From NCBI RefSeq assembly GCF_037893015.1, contig NC_133661.1:225217157-225281156 (forward strand): a stretch of 64,000 bases of DNA, given 5' to 3'. The position numbers and the translations under genes are program-made. Origin of the DNA: Macrotis lagotis (Eukaryota; Chordata; Mammalia; Peramelemorphia; Peramelidae). The notes below the pieces were generated by a model. That model had not been told where the DNA came from. It searched no databases and saw only the letters and a list, made by a program, of their open reading frames with translations. Of the stretch, positions 1 through 12,649 are shown in pieces; the stretch's first letter is position 1; the number at the start of each line of letters is the position of its first letter.

Positions 1-1728
1 CACTGTGTCACCTACCTACCATATTGCCTTTGTGTTCATTTCAAAATTTATTAAGTTATCAATCATACATAAGACTTTCTAAAAGATACAAAGATAAGAT
101 GCAGATCCTGAAGTCCAAAAAAAAAAACTTACAGTCTACAGGGAGAAGACACCTACATGTAATAATCACAGAATTTCTGAGCTGGAAAGGACTGCAAAGT
201 AATTTATAATATTGTTAACAAGGGATCATCCAAGCTATACTTGCTCAAGTGAGGTTGATCTCATGGCCTCCAGAGATTCTACTTTTAGATAGTTTTAATT
301 TTTAGTAAGTTTTTCCTTATTTTAAAATCTAAACCTACCTCTTTTGCAATGTCCATTTATAACTATGATATAAGTAACTGTGATATAGAGTAGTATAAAG
401 AAAGTGAGTGCAAAGGAGAGGGCCAGAAAAATTGTTATGAGAAGTGTGAGGAGAAATCACTCTTTTGTAATGGCAGTCAGAGAAGACTTCATGAAAGAGG
501 TGGTACCTAAGTTGGACCTTAAAGGAAGTGAATAGGCACACATTCTTGTAAGGACATCACTTTAAAAAAGCTATTCAGTTTATCAATTTGTATATGAATA
601 GAGCCACTAACAAAGATATAGGAGGCCCCCAGCATAGAGGAAGCAAGTCTTAAAAATGTATAACAGTATATGCAGAGTTATTAAATAATTTTATTTGGAT
701 GGAAGGAACTGAGTATGACTTCTAAAAGCCTCAGTGATGCCAGGGATTGAAGTAGTCATATTGGTACCATTGTTCTGTTGCCTTTAAAAAACCCAATGAG
801 ATTTTCATCAGAACTTTCAGACACATAGCCCACAGAATTCTCAAATGTGGCCCAAACCAGAGTAGAAACAATAAAATAAATAAAACCATAGGTAATATTA
901 CATTTTAAAACTTAAATTGGTGTTGGTACTACAGGGATCCTTAGGTACCTTAAGTGGCCCCTATTTGAATTTGATCCACAGCACTGTCTATCAGGGAGCC
1001 ACTCATGCCAAAAGATAGCAGTGCCTATCTTCTTCCTTAAACCTGAGGGAAAAGGACATTCTTGTATTAAAACGCAGGAAATAAGTGTCATTCGAATAAA
1101 GCCCTATGATTTTTTTATTTGTAATATATTTTAAAAGCATGTAAGCTATATTTAAATTGGCAAAGCATTAATAAGGAAGAAAGGAGACTGTTATAACCTT
1201 AAGTAAATTGTTGTAGAGCATACATTTCTAAAAAGCATTTTAACTTTTCCAATTTTGTAAGAGTATATGCTGATATTTTAAGAGTATGTGCTTACATTTC
1301 TAACAGAAAATCTAACAGAAAAGTGAAGTCTGATGAGAGTTCCTGATCAATAAGTTCCTGGGATGGGGAATTCAGATCAGTTTAGTACAAAAGGGACTTA
1401 ATCTACAGAATGAAAAATGTCTGAAAGAACATTTTACCTTTCTTAAAGGTCTCAGAACTGCACGGAAACTAAAATTTCTATTAAACTGCTTCAAAGTGGC
1501 ATTCAAAGTAGAATTTATATATTTTCAAGAAAACAATTTTCTTTGAAAAGGAATATTTAGTCTCTGTCAAATATTTGTTGAAATATTTGCTTTGGAAAAT
1601 ACTAAGATACAGAATACCTATTAATTTTAAAACTCTACTAACACAATATATATATCTGCCTGAAGAATGTCTTAAAGAAGCATATTTCTGTACTTTAAAT
1701 AAGCCACAAAATTTGTTTTCCTTTTTAG
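1..1728 (+). other. PPP4R4 intron, AT-rich
   Basis: No exon, repeat family or control element recognised. Confidence 0.45.
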
Positions 1729-1799
1729 TAAAAATTCTTCAACAGGATATTCAGCTTCTGTCTCAGGGATTGGAAAGTCTTCTGTGCTTTCATATACTG
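1729..1799 (+). CDS. PPP4R4: PPP4R4 internal coding exon
   Basis: A 71-bp exon. The acceptor is ttttcctttttag and the donor is a perfect GTAAGT starting at 1800. The exon ends one base into a codon (act g), so the next exon must supply two bases. It encodes a Ser-rich stretch with GYSASVSGIGKSSVLSYT. An open frame of 78 codons over the same interval is in a different frame and is not the coding one. Confidence 0.62.
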
Positions 1800-4700
1800 G
1801 TAAGTATCTGAACTATAGGAAGTCTTAACTTGATAACGATGTCATGTTCTTGAACTTAACCTAGTTAAACATTTCTTCACTTCTAGGTACAGAATTTTCT
1901 CTTAAGTCTGTGCCTTCATCAAAACTCTATGGAAATAAAAACTTTTTCAAGTAGGTGAAAGAACACTTGAATGTACTGTTTGGTTTTTATAGTACTATAA
2001 GCCAACTACTCAATAATTTGAAGAGAGAAATACAAAATGTCAGAATGAATGACATCACAGTCTTTGAGGGCAAATTTAGACACAGACTAAAAGTTACTAC
2101 AGTACCTTCCATCAGAGACTAATAAATCACAGAAGCCAATTCTGTACCAGACTTCATTAAGGAACAATAGGACTCAGAAGATGAGTGTTTCTATTGGCAA
2201 AAGAAAATGTGGTGTTAAAATTGAAAGTTGCTAAAGGTGTCCTTTTAACTTTCTACATTGTAAGCATTGATAGAGATATCTTATGGTACTGAATCTACTT
2301 CCTCTTTTCATTGTCAGCAACAGTGAATCTACTTAAAGGTATTTAAAAACAATAGCAAAAGAATTTAAAAACAGTGTAACCTTTTGTTTCTATACTCAGG
2401 TTACATATTCATTTATCTTTTCCATATCTTTTCATGATGTCCTATATAAATTTACAAAGACCAATACTAAAGTGGTGCAGTGGATAGAGCACCAGCCCTA
2501 GAGTCACTTGAGTCAAATCTGGCCTTAGGCACCTGACACTTACAGACTGTGTGACCTTGAGCAAGTCACTTAACCTTAGTTGTCTCACCTGCAAAACCAA
2601 CTCCAGTCTTCCGTATTCTTATCTGGCCACTGGATCAAGATAACTCTGGAGGAGAAAGTGAGATTGGTAACATAGCATAGCTTCCCCTCACTCATATCCA
2701 AGTTACCTGCTTGTCATGGCATCACCTTCCTGATGGCATGACCTTTCAGAATGAAGGGAAAATATCATATGCTCATATTCACACTGTTCAAGTATAAGAG
2801 GACTAAGAACCCACTGAAATATCCAAAGTAATGCAAATGTCAAGGTGCCTTTAACATGAGCTAAGCAGAATTAAACAATGAATCCTTAGCTAGGAATTTG
2901 TGAATTATTCAGGCTTGGGGAACTCAAATTGATACCTTTGCCAGGCATAATTTTGAATAGCATTACAAAATTGAACCAATTTTGTCAGAATCAGCCAGCC
3001 CATTCACAGGTTTTTCTGCATTAAAGTTGGGACAGACAAGAAATTATTTGCACTGAAACACACTGATGAATGAGATAAGTAATTTTTGATTCATCAGCTG
3101 AATTAATTTTTCCAGTTCTCACTTTACTTTGCCAGTATATACCTGCCTTCAAAGTTCAGAAGAGAGTATAAATGCTCTCTCTGGAGCATCAGGTGCATTG
3201 TGGCATGGTGGGAGGAATGATGGAACAATTCTTAAATCCTATGATTCTACCAGTTCATTAAAATTGTTCAAAATATTTGTATCAGTTCCCCCAAAAGGTG
3301 ATTTGTATAAACCTCCCAAAAAAATCAGTTGAGGATTAATAAGGAAAATGAAATAGCGAAGACATGTGATACTCAAAATCAAATGTGTTTGAATAGAAAG
3401 AATTGGACTTTTTTTTGTTATTTTTAAACTCTCATTAAACTGTGAGCTCCTTGAGAGCGGGGCTATATTTTGTTTTTTGTTAGCACAGTGTCTGGCCCTT
3501 AATAAAATGCTTATGAATTGACTGCATCAATTTAAAAAATGTATTAAGGATCTACTCTGCTCTCAGCACCATGCTAGGGAGGGGAATACAAAGACAAAAA
3601 TGAAACAGCCTTTGGTGCTCAGGGAGACAATATATATACAAAGTAATTGGTCAGTGGAGAACTCTAGAAACTGGGTGTGTCAGATAAGACTTCATATAGG
3701 AGATGGCACTTGAACTGAACTTTCGAAGAAAATGAAGAGAGACCACAAGGAGAGGAAGTTCTGCATTCCAGGCATGGAGACCAACTGTTTGAAGACACAG
3801 AGATTATGATAAGATGGAATTTCACGAGTGTGGAACAGCCAGAAGGTCAATTTCACTGAGTTGTAGAGGTTTAAATAGAAGTATTCTGTAATAAGGCTGG
3901 AAAGGTAAGTTAAAGCCCCATCAATCCACCCTGGCTCCAAAAGCCGAATAGAGGAATTCAAATCTGATCTCAGAGGGAATTACTAGAGTTTACTAAGCAG
4001 AGAAGTGACATACTCAGGCCTGTGCTCTAGAACTACTACTACTACTACTTTGACAACTCTGTGGAGGGTGGATTGGAGAGGGGAGAGTCATGAAGCACAG
4101 GGACTAACCAGGAAGCCATCATCGTAGACCAAGGAGAGCTGAGGAGGACCTGGACTAGGGCAGTGCCTCTGAGAGTATAGAAGATAGAATAAATGTCAGG
4201 GATTGTGGCTGTGAAGCAACAAACAAAAAATGTAGTCAACTGATTGGATACATATAGTGAGGAAAAGCTATGAATTAGGAATAACTGAGGTTATGTAACT
4301 GAAAGCATAGTAGTACTTTGCAAAAAAAAAGGAAATTTGAATGAAGAATGGTTTTGAAAGTAAAGAAAATGTATTAGTTTTGAACAGTTTGAGTTGTTAA
4401 ACATTTCATTTTGCAGGATTCATAAGACAACTGATAATGTGAAACTGGAACTCAGCAAAAGATAAGGGCTCAATATATAGATCCAGGAATCCTCTTCATA
4501 GATTTAATAATTGAATCAGTGGGAGCTAATGAGTTCATTAAGAGAGAGAGATGTCGGGGCGGCTAGGTGGTACAGTGGATAAAGCACCAGCCCTAGAGTC
4601 AGGAGTACCTGGGCTCAAATCTGGTCTCAGACACTTAATATTGACCTAGCTGTGTGGCCTTGGGCAAGCCATTTAACCCCATTTGCCTTGGAAAAAACCT

Positions 4701-7700
4701 AATATATATATATATGAAGAGAAAGAGATGTAAAGAGAAAGAAAAAGGTTCTAGGACACAGTATACCAACAGGTAGGGTCAGGATACAAGGAATGATCTA
4801 GTCAAGAAGACAGAAGGACAGGTAAGAACAAGAACAGTATAATGAAAACCAGAGAGAATTTAGGAATAGGGAATGGAATAGTTAGCAGCATCAGCTATAA
4901 TAGCATCAGCTATTACAGAAAGGATAAAGAGAGGAACTGAGTAAAAGCCATTTGATTTATCAATTGAAAAATCATTTGGTAAGTTTGGAGAGAGCAATGT
5001 CAATTGAATAAATTCAAAAATCATATCGCAAGAAGTTGTGAGTGACTAAGAAAGGAAGTGGAGTTCATAAGGGTACACAGCTTTTTCTAGGAATTCATCT
5101 GTGAAAGGGAGGAGAACTTTAATAAGAGAATTTCAGACTATGGTAGGTTCAAGTGAAAATTTTTAAAGGATGTAAAGAACTAGTTGTATTTCTAGGTAGC
5201 AGAGAATTCAATAGATAGGGAGAGCTCAGAGGTGAGGGTGGAGAATGATTTCAGGGGCTATCTGTCAGAGAAGACATTAGGGATTGGAATTAATGGAGGA
5301 GTTGACTTTTGCATGTTGGTATATTGAAGGCTCCTCATCAAAGAGGAGCCAGGGAGGAGAAGAGAATTGTGGATGATTTCAAGGGGGTTTGTGGTTCAGG
5401 GTAGAGGAAAAGAAAGCTCTCACAGTGAGTAATCTTCATTTTCTCAGTAAATTGAGAAGAGATCCTCTCTTGAGAAAGTGTGAGAGGCTTCATAGTAATT
5501 ATCTGTTTTACATGGTATTTTCTTATAATTATTTTCTGTGTATAACTACATATATGTATATATGTGTGTGTGATTTTATATATATATACATATATACATA
5601 ATATATATATGAATAGATATTTCTTTTGAAAGAGAATTCATTTTAGTAAGATAGCTTAATTATAGTATATACCTAAACTATAGACCTGAAATTTTAACTA
5701 AAATTTGTGGCACTTTATGCTTAAAAGTAAATCTTTCATTTGTCTACATGTGCATATCTTTCAGATGATTCATTTCGGACTCGTAATTCCAGTGTTAATA
5801 CATCTCCTTATTCTTCTAATACCTCCTTACCAAGTACCTCCCGTAATATGAATAACTCAGTTGACCCAAAGAACAATGGAAGTAAAGATACTCAGCCTCG
5901 AAAGGCTACCTTGTAAGTGATCAGTCATTGGATGGTACTGCAAAGTAAAAGTTGTCTCTTTTTTTTATTAGTACAACTTGCCAAGTTCCCTTGAAAATAA
6001 ATGCCTGGAACATGGAAACATAATATATTTTAAGGGGAGAAATTTTAGATGTACTAAATAATATATGACAAGAACATTGTAATGTTAGTGAAACTATAGA
6101 GGCCTTTATAGTTGTACTATATTGTATTTTGTACCATAGTGCAAAATTAAACCAATATTCGTTCCCCCCCCCCCCATTTATCTAACCAGATCTCTCTAAG
6201 TACAGGGTACTGGGTGATGCTTCCTCTGTGGTTTACTTCACTTGATTCATCCACAACTCAATTTTACAGTCAGAAAGATTTTTATGGGTTGAAAAATCAA
6301 TTCTGTAATTGTGTCTTTAAACAGAGATACTTATAAAATTGCAGTTGTTCTTTTTTGTAGTTCCAGTGATTTGGTTGGCTTTGCTAACTCAAATGTGAAG
6401 ACAGCATCATCCTCTAAAAGTGTATCAAATTGAAATCGTCTGAGCTGCTTGAGAAACAACCCTGTTATTTTTGAAACTCATCAGAATTAGAGAAAATTGA
6501 TTGTTCTGATTTTCCTTAGAGACCATTTCCATTCATACTTCTTTCTTAAATTGTTGATGTTCTAAAATCTCTTAGCTGAACTTTTGTACCAGCATCCAAA
6601 GGGAAAAGTTCATTAGAATTTTCACAGCATCAGAATAACTTTAATACAGAATATTAATTATTCAAATGTTAAAATTTATTTTTGTATTTGTTTATTACAT
6701 CAAATTATACTTCAAAATTACTTTCTTTTCATATTAATGTTTCACTATATTCTAGTAATTACTTATGAGCAACTTTCAGAGACTCAATGATGAATTCTCT
6801 CCATAGATTCTTTTAAAGTTAGAGAAAAGACTCTCTCTCTCCTTATTTCCCCTCCTTTCCCCTCTCCCTCTTCTTTTCCTCCTCTTCCTCTTTCCCCCTC
6901 TAACTCTCCTCTTCTTGTACCCCTCCCCCTCCTCTGTCCCTCTCCTCTTTTACCTTTACTTCTCTCCTTCCTCCCCTTTTTCTTTCTCCCTCATTCACTA
7001 TTTCTCCCTCCTTCTTTTTCTTTCCCTTTCTCTCAAGCTGTCCCTGGGAACTTCTAATAAGCCATACTTATAACAAGGTATGGATGCATTTAATTAGGAT
7101 ATCTAACTCAATACAAGATGATTTCAAAATCAGTTAAATGTAGATCAGAGAAAGAGTCTGAATATACAAGAATTAAAAAGGTAATGTACCTGCCTAAAGA
7201 ATAATGTTGGAATTCTCTACTAACCCTAAAATCATTCTAATAGATAATTTTGGATTATTGAATTTGAATAGTAATTTGAATTTTGAAAAGAAGAAAAGCT
7301 GTTAATACTATTTAAGGAAATAGATACCTTTATATCTTTAGCATGATCCATTGCTAAATCTACATATTAGAAATAGAGATTTTTACTTTTTAAAGAATGT
7401 TTAAATCCATGAAAGTAGAGTGGGACCATGGAATAAATGCATTGGTTAAACTGTCTGAGTTCTAGTCCTGACATGTGTATTCAACTCAAATAGAGAGTAA
7501 GAACCAACATTCTCCAAAATTCCATCAAACTATACCATTCCAAGACAGAGGAAGGAACAAAGTTGAGTTTGTAATACAGTTTACGGTCCTTTCATAATTT
7601 CTTAAAAGGAAAAAAACTCCTTCACATTCATATGAAACTTAAGATTAAAGATTTCCTTGGTATCCTTCCATTAGGAAATATTTTCAGTACTACCAGAATG

Positions 7701-9786
7701 TAATTTATCCTTTCTCCCCATCTCGGATTGTTTGAATCATCAGCTTTAAATCTCATATATAAGGAAAGAAAATGATAGTTTGCTCTTTTCAGTATGTACT
7801 AACTGTACTTTTGCTTTTAGAAACCATTTTTATGCCAACAGGCTAAAAAAGAATATCAAATCAGAGAACACAGAATCTTTAGAGTTGGAAGGACCTGAAA
7901 GATTATGTAGTCTATTCTATAGAGGAGGAAACAGGGTTGGGGGGGCGGGGTTAGAATGGGGTTAGTGAACTGTTCAAGCCTACACAACTAATTAGTAATA
8001 GAGAGAGGATCAAAACTTCTTTTTACTCTGTCTAGTTGTCACCCCCTATACCATAAAGAATGAGAATTGGGGCAGCTAGGTGGATAGAGCACTATCCCTG
8101 GAGTCAGAAGGTCCAGAGTTCAAATTCAGCCTCAGATACTTCATAATTACCTAACTGTGTGACCTTAGACAAGTCACTTAACTACATTGCCTTGCAAAAA
8201 GAAAAACAAACCAAAAAAAAAGGAAGGAGAATTTTAAAAGAAAACCTCTTTCCAAGACCTATTTCAGAATTTCCCCTCTGAATGAACTGAAAGAGAAGAC
8301 TTCTCTGTCTTCTTTATGTTGATTACTCAGCAAAAACTGGAGGGACATGTTCCTGAGGAGATGTACACAAATACCTTAAAAAATCATGGTTCCAATTTAA
8401 TCTTCCTCATAAATGTACCTGTGTCACAGATACATTCTTGTGAAGTCATAGTCTCACTGTTTCCTCACTTGGTCAGTCAATTTTACTTTCAGATCTGGCT
8501 ACCACATTTTAAGAGGCACTGACCAATAAGAATGCTGAAGTGATTTAGTAGCATCTCATATGATGGCCAATTAAAGGAACAAATAAGAGATTTAGGGAAA
8601 CCAAAGTACCTATTTGCAGCATATCTATGCCTGCTCTCTAAAGCTATCATGCTGGTGAAGTGTTTTTTTTTACCCCCCCCCCCAAAGGGAGAACTAGCAC
8701 CAAGAAATGAAACTCACAAGGAGAGGCATATTTTAGTTCAGTATAAAGGAACTTTTCTAAGCTAAAACAGTTCAACAATTAAATGGGCTGCCCTAAAAGG
8801 TAAAGTATTCCCCATCATTGGAGATGTTGAAGCAAATCCTTTGTGATCACTATTAGCGTTGTTAAAGAACAACTTCATAATTCAGATCTGGTTGGAATAG
8901 ATGACCTCTAAAATCCTTTCCATTTATATAAATGGTTTGCTATGGTAAATACCTCCATTGGCCTAGTTTTTTGAAATTCAGCCCTAGTCTATTTTCAAAA
9001 GGAACATAATACTTCCTGTTGAGGCATTTGGAAAGGAAAGGCTGAAGAAAATACAACTTCCTGTAAATTGGACAATCTTGAGATTGCTGACAAAAAAATT
9101 GTACCTGGACACAGTAAATTGACTGCAAAATTTTTAGTCATACCAAAATCTATATTAGGCTATAAAATGTTCTTTTGCTTCCTAAGGTTATCAATCTGAA
9201 GAAGTTGGTATTTGGTCACCTCAAACACATACCCTGTTTTCATATTGAAAATATGTCTTCATTTTTTGGAACTTTATCTTTTAGGCCTAATCAGATGACT
9301 TTAAGGCACATGCCAATTTCTGTATCTTTATATAAATTCTACATATTTAGCCATTTAAAATGTGAAAAGCTAAATTTTTCTACATTGAATCACATTACAT
9401 TTTATTGGTTGAGTTTGCTAATTAAATAACTCCCCCCACACGTTTTTGTATGTAATTATTATTGTTATTAAAAACCAGTTATTTTTAAAAACCAGTTATT
9501 CATATCCTGAGTGTGCTGACAGTGGGTTACACCTATGTTGCTAAATTCACTTTGCCAACATACTACTGAATAGATTGCTTTTATATAAAACAGTAAGAAT
9601 TTGCATGTTTCCTATTCTCTCCCTTCCTCCTTTTTTCTTTTTTTCCTTTTCTTATTTTTTCTATTCTCTTTCTTTTTTCTTCCCAAAGAAAATCTAGAAA
9701 ATCAAATCCTTAGATCACCTGATAAACAAGGAAGAAAACCAAAGACAACTGGAGGTAATGGGATTGCTCAGCACAAGCAAGAGTGA
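1729..9786 (+). CDS. PPP4R4: PPP4R4, 3' end of gene (join 1729..1799, 5765..5912, 6361..6433; alternative end 1729..1799, 9689..9786)
   Basis: Last coding exons of the gene for regulatory subunit 4 of protein phosphatase 4, a HEAT-repeat protein of the cytosol that binds the catalytic subunit PPP4C. The HEAT repeats lie upstream of the window; what is visible is the Ser/Thr/Asn-rich, probably disordered C-terminal tail. Joined exons read through in phase, each with a pyrimidine tract plus AG and a GTAAGT donor. The frame runs KNSSTGYSASVSG, DSFRTRNSSVNTSPYSSN, SSDLVGFANSNVKTASSSK. Identification rests on the tail composition, the splice structure and the position: PPP4R4 lies next to SERPINA10, convergently, in human. 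A second terminal exon at 9689 fits the same donor phase. Exons before 1729 were not found. Gene identity is likely but not proven, because I recall the human tail only poorly. Confidence 0.68.
2471..2759 (+). mobile_element. long-type tRNA-derived SINE
   Basis: tggatagagcaccagccc head, then a 3' body with atctggccactggatcaaga and ttgtcatggcatcaccttcc. The same longer family recurs at 32117, 45975 and 48405. Confidence 0.75.
3425..3525 (+). mobile_element. L2-type LINE 3' terminus
   Basis: Typical ending: actgtgagctccttgagagc, cacagtgtctggccc, then ttaataaaatgcttatgaat. Confidence 0.6.
3520..5375 (+). mobile_element. ancient L2/L3 (CR1-clade) LINE copy, split by a SINE
   Basis: Low-copy mammal-wide repeat recognised by gcattccaggcatggagac-type blocks and gtgacatactcaggcctgtgc. 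It continues on the far side of the MAR1 SINE at 4556-4700. It is within the PPP4R4 intron. Confidence 0.55.
4556..4700 (+). mobile_element. MAR1-like SINE
   Basis: ggggcggctaggtggtacag head to ccccatttgccttgg tail, followed by (TA)n. Confidence 0.9.
5765..5912 (+). CDS. PPP4R4: PPP4R4 penultimate coding exon
   Basis: A 148-bp exon between atctttcag and a GTAAGT donor. It opens with the two bases that complete the split codon (D) and ends two bases into a codon. It encodes a Ser/Thr/Asn-rich tail, DSFRTRNSSVNTSPYSSN followed by TSLPSTSRNMNNSVDPKN, then a basic end QPRKATL. No stop occurs in frame. Confidence 0.66.
6361..6433 (+). CDS. PPP4R4: PPP4R4 terminal coding exon (proximal)
   Basis: The acceptor is cttttttgtag; its first base completes the codon split by the exon ending at 5912. 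It reads FSSDLVGFANSNVKTASSSK, then SVSN and TGA at 6431-6433. The 3'UTR follows, with a 230-bp pyrimidine-rich tract and an AATAAA at 7432. Confidence 0.66.
6820..7045 (+). repeat. pyrimidine-rich tract in PPP4R4 3'UTR
   Basis: About 225 bp almost only C and T, irregular, downstream of the proximal stop codon. Confidence 0.85.
7432..7437 (+). promoter_or_regulatory. candidate poly(A) signal AATAAA, proximal PPP4R4 end
   Basis: First canonical hexamer downstream of the stop at 6433, about 1 kb away. Use of the site is inferred only. Confidence 0.3.
8069..8223 (+). mobile_element. MAR1-like SINE
   Basis: Head ggggcagctaggtgg and tail cattgccttgcaaaaag, with A-rich end. Confidence 0.88.
8530..8930 (+). 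mobile_element. CR1/L3-like LINE 3' end
   Basis: Contains aaatgggctgcc, ccccatcattggagatgttg and the terminal gaatagatgacctctaaaat typical of CR1-group 3' ends. Confidence 0.5.
9689..9786 (+). CDS. PPP4R4: candidate alternative terminal coding exon of PPP4R4 (distal)
   Basis: A long pyrimidine tract (about 9610-9684) leads to the acceptor tcccaaag. Thirty-two codons then end at TGA 9784-9786, with basic motifs SPDKQGRKPKTTGG and a QHKQE end. The exon needs a one-base overhang from upstream, which the exon ending at 1799 supplies; joined to the exon ending at 5912 it would stop after a few codons. It therefore reads as a mutually exclusive last exon. The sequence downstream to about 10.75 kb looks unique and AT-rich and could be its 3'UTR. 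Which end is the major one cannot be told from sequence. Confidence 0.5.
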
Positions 9787-10741
9787 CAGCTGGGACTTTT
9801 TATGAATGAATTGGAGAGATTTCATTGCATCTGGTGTCGTTAAGCCTTCCATTTTTGAAATTAGATTCCCTGGGTTGTATAGTATATATTTCTATTAATA
9901 ATGTATTGGTTGCAGAATTCCAATGTTATAGTGAAATGTTGAAATGCAACTTTAGGTATGTGCTTTAACTAACTACTGTCACAAGAGAGACAATTAATGC
10001 CTTTGTAGTGCAGGAACCAGTGTCATCTATTAATTGTTCCCAGTTACAGTTTTAGCATTTTAGCAAATTGTTATGGAAGTCACAATTAGTTGAAATTGTC
10101 CTGGCTATATTATCTATTTGGGAAATTAATAGTGTATTCATAAAGAATCTTCAAGTCCACTGGAAAAGAAATACTGAAGAATGTAGTTTCCTAGAAGTTG
10201 GACAGTCCTAAGGTTGTGCCAACATAAATTTGTACCTGGACAACCCAAAAATTCAAATTTGACAATGAAAATTCTTAAAGGTTTCCAGTTATTTTTAGGA
10301 GCAAATACCTCCAAATAATTGTTTATGATTTTCTTTATTTCATGGGACAGTTTCTTTTATAAATACTTTGTTTAAATTTTAGATTGTATTTTTTCTCTTA
10401 ATTTTAAAATGATGAATCCAGTTTTTAATTAGCTGTTATTCCAAGCTATCATGCTTTAGCTATGTCAACAGCATTTATTTGTACTAATGCTGATATTTCC
10501 ATCAAAATTTGCCTGCAGAGCATATATAGTTCTATTTTAAAAATGCCAATACTTGAGATATATTGTATGAAGCTATTGTCAGCTTCTCTATTTCAAAATG
10601 CAATCAGCATATAATTATATTGATAGAAGATATTTGTTTTTTAAATATATTGATGTATGATAAAGATGAACTAATTTGTGAATGCATATGTGCGTGTGGT
10701 TACTTTTTATAATGTGAAATAATGAATTATGAATTTATTAA

Positions 10742-10747
10742 AATAAA
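10742..10747 (+). promoter_or_regulatory. candidate poly(A) signal AATAAA, distal PPP4R4 end
   Basis: Canonical hexamer about 950 bp after the stop of the distal terminal exon, at the end of an AT-rich stretch without recognisable repeats. Confidence 0.3.
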
Positions 10748-11109
10748 ATATAGGTTAATGCAGTACCAGTATATTTGTGAAGAAAGTTTTAAATCATTTT
10801 CTGCAATGTTTATAATTAAAAGATGAAAGTGGTTTGTTCAGTAACAAATAAGGGAAGGAATATTGTAGTCAAGATTGTCCAGTTTTGAAGATTATTCAAG
10901 TCTTGTTCTTTTTTCCCTCCTGATACCTGCTTTTTGGCTATTTTTGTAATCCTGAATTCCCCTAGAAAGTTTACAATTGATAGAGAAGTGAGCAATCAGC
11001 CAGTCAGATTATGTTTTCAGTGATAAAGGTTTGGGGGCAGAGAGAGAAAGTGCTGGCTCACTAAAATTGGGGGCTCCTTATGGATTTCTATTTATCTATG
11101 TCTCTCTCT

Positions 11110-11264
11110 TTTTTTTTTTATTTTGTTTTTGTAAGGCAATGGGTTAAGTGGCTTGCCCAAGGCCACACAGCTAGGTAATTATTAAGTGTCTGAGGCCAGA
11201 TTTGAACTAAGGTACTCCTGATTCCAGGGCTGGTACTCTATCCACTGCGCCACCTAGCCGCTTT
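11110..11264 (-). mobile_element. MAR1-like SINE
   Basis: Reverse copy: T-rich start, gtaaggcaatgggttaagtg, ending cacctagccg. Confidence 0.9.
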
Positions 11265-12452
11265 CCTATGTCTCTTAACTTCCAGCATCCACATTGTAGA
11301 GACCAATACCCTGCTCTTCAGAAAGGAACATTTGAAAGTTGATAATGAGAAATCTAAGCTCCATAAACTTTCCCTGAAAACTTGAGCTTTAGGCAACATT
11401 TACTCTGTCAAAAGGAACAGTAATAAAGAAGTTACAAGCATTATTTGATTTCCTTAGTTTGCGCTCCTTATTCTAGAACCAGACATTCTGGCTTGAGCTG
11501 GAATTTTATGTTGGGAGTAAAAGTTGCAGAATCATCTCAATAACCTGTTACTAATTCAGATATAGCTTATTTATTACCCATTTTTTAAAAAATCGATTGG
11601 AGTCAATTCAACAAACATGTTTTAAGCACTTTTTGAGTGCAAAGCAATATGTGGGAACCTAGCACTAGATATTAGAACTCAAGACCTACATATAATAAAC
11701 ACCTTCCCAACCAAGCCTTTACTCATTTTTAGTTCCACTGAATCTTGAAATTTGTAAGAAAAATTATATGTTTATACCTTTCAAGAAGCAAAGTTGTTAA
11801 AATTCTGAGCGATCACAGAAAAACCTCTGAAGGAATACAGTGGAACACCCACAACAAAGAACAGGACTAGTTCCTACTTTAAATAATAAATGTGTTCTCA
11901 TTATATCAGGTTCTTACTCTGTAGTAGCTGTGTTTGATGAAATTCTACCTACACTCTATCTGATCACATATAGATTCAATTCATTTCTGTTCAGTGATAT
12001 TATATTTTCTCACAGTTTCTTTTCCAGTCTTTACTTTTTTAAAAGAAAGATATGAAATACAATTTTATCATTTTAAGTAATTAGATACATGGCAACATCT
12101 TATAAATCTGTAGAAAGATGGATATTTAGATAGTTATATTTGGGAGTTTTAAGGTGGTAGGGTGTACATTTGAGAGAACCAGTTCAAGGGAGCCTAAGAA
12201 TGGGAGTGATGACATTAGACTGACTTGAAATCTAAGAATAGACTAAAATGCAAATCAGAAGCAAGAAAACTGAATTAGGAACATTTTGGAAGTACTGTCC
12301 AATATTTAATAGTTTCATATTAGCATTACTCTGAATTTCTGTAAATTTAGTTTTAATTTTGTTTTAATTTATGTTCAGTTTTTTTTTTCACTAGAAAAGC
12401 ATTCTGAAGATTCATTGCTAATAGGTAGGTAGAAGGTGAACATAGTTTATAT

Positions 12453-12528
12453 CAGTGGTGTCAGACTCAAATAGAAATGGGATCCCTGCAGACTTTAACT
12501 TCAAAAAAATCACAAATTAACATCATCT

Positions 12529-12574
<46 letters not shown>

Positions 12575-12649
12575 TTATTAAATATTTCCCAGTTTCATTT
12601 TATCCTGGCTTGGGCTAGACTGATCTGCAGAAGTAGAGTTTGACATCTG
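12453..12649. mobile_element. hAT-type MITE with 8-bp target duplication
   Basis: 197 bp starting cagtggtgtcagactc and ending with its imperfect inverse gagtttgacatctg. It is flanked by gtttatat (12445-12452) and gtttacat (12650-12657), an 8-bp duplication with one difference, as hAT transposases make. It has no coding capacity. It contains a (TA)20 run. Confidence 0.75.
12532..12571. repeat. (TA)n microsatellite
   Basis: About 20 TA units inside the hAT MITE. Confidence 0.95.

Larger units (their letters stand above)
6434..9688 (+). other. proximal PPP4R4 3'UTR and interval to the distal terminal exon
   Basis: Holds the pyrimidine tract, a SINE-like piece at 7870-8010, the MAR1 at 8069 and the CR1-like block at 8530; 9000-9600 shows nothing recognised. 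Confidence 0.5.

Noticed and set aside
1575..1811. 78-codon frame overlapping the first PPP4R4 exon
   Set aside because: Wrong frame; splice sites define a shorter exon whose frame continues into the next exons.
8069..8223. tRNA-like A and B box sequences in MAR1 SINEs
   Set aside because: They are the tRNA-derived heads of SINEs, without a foldable full tRNA.
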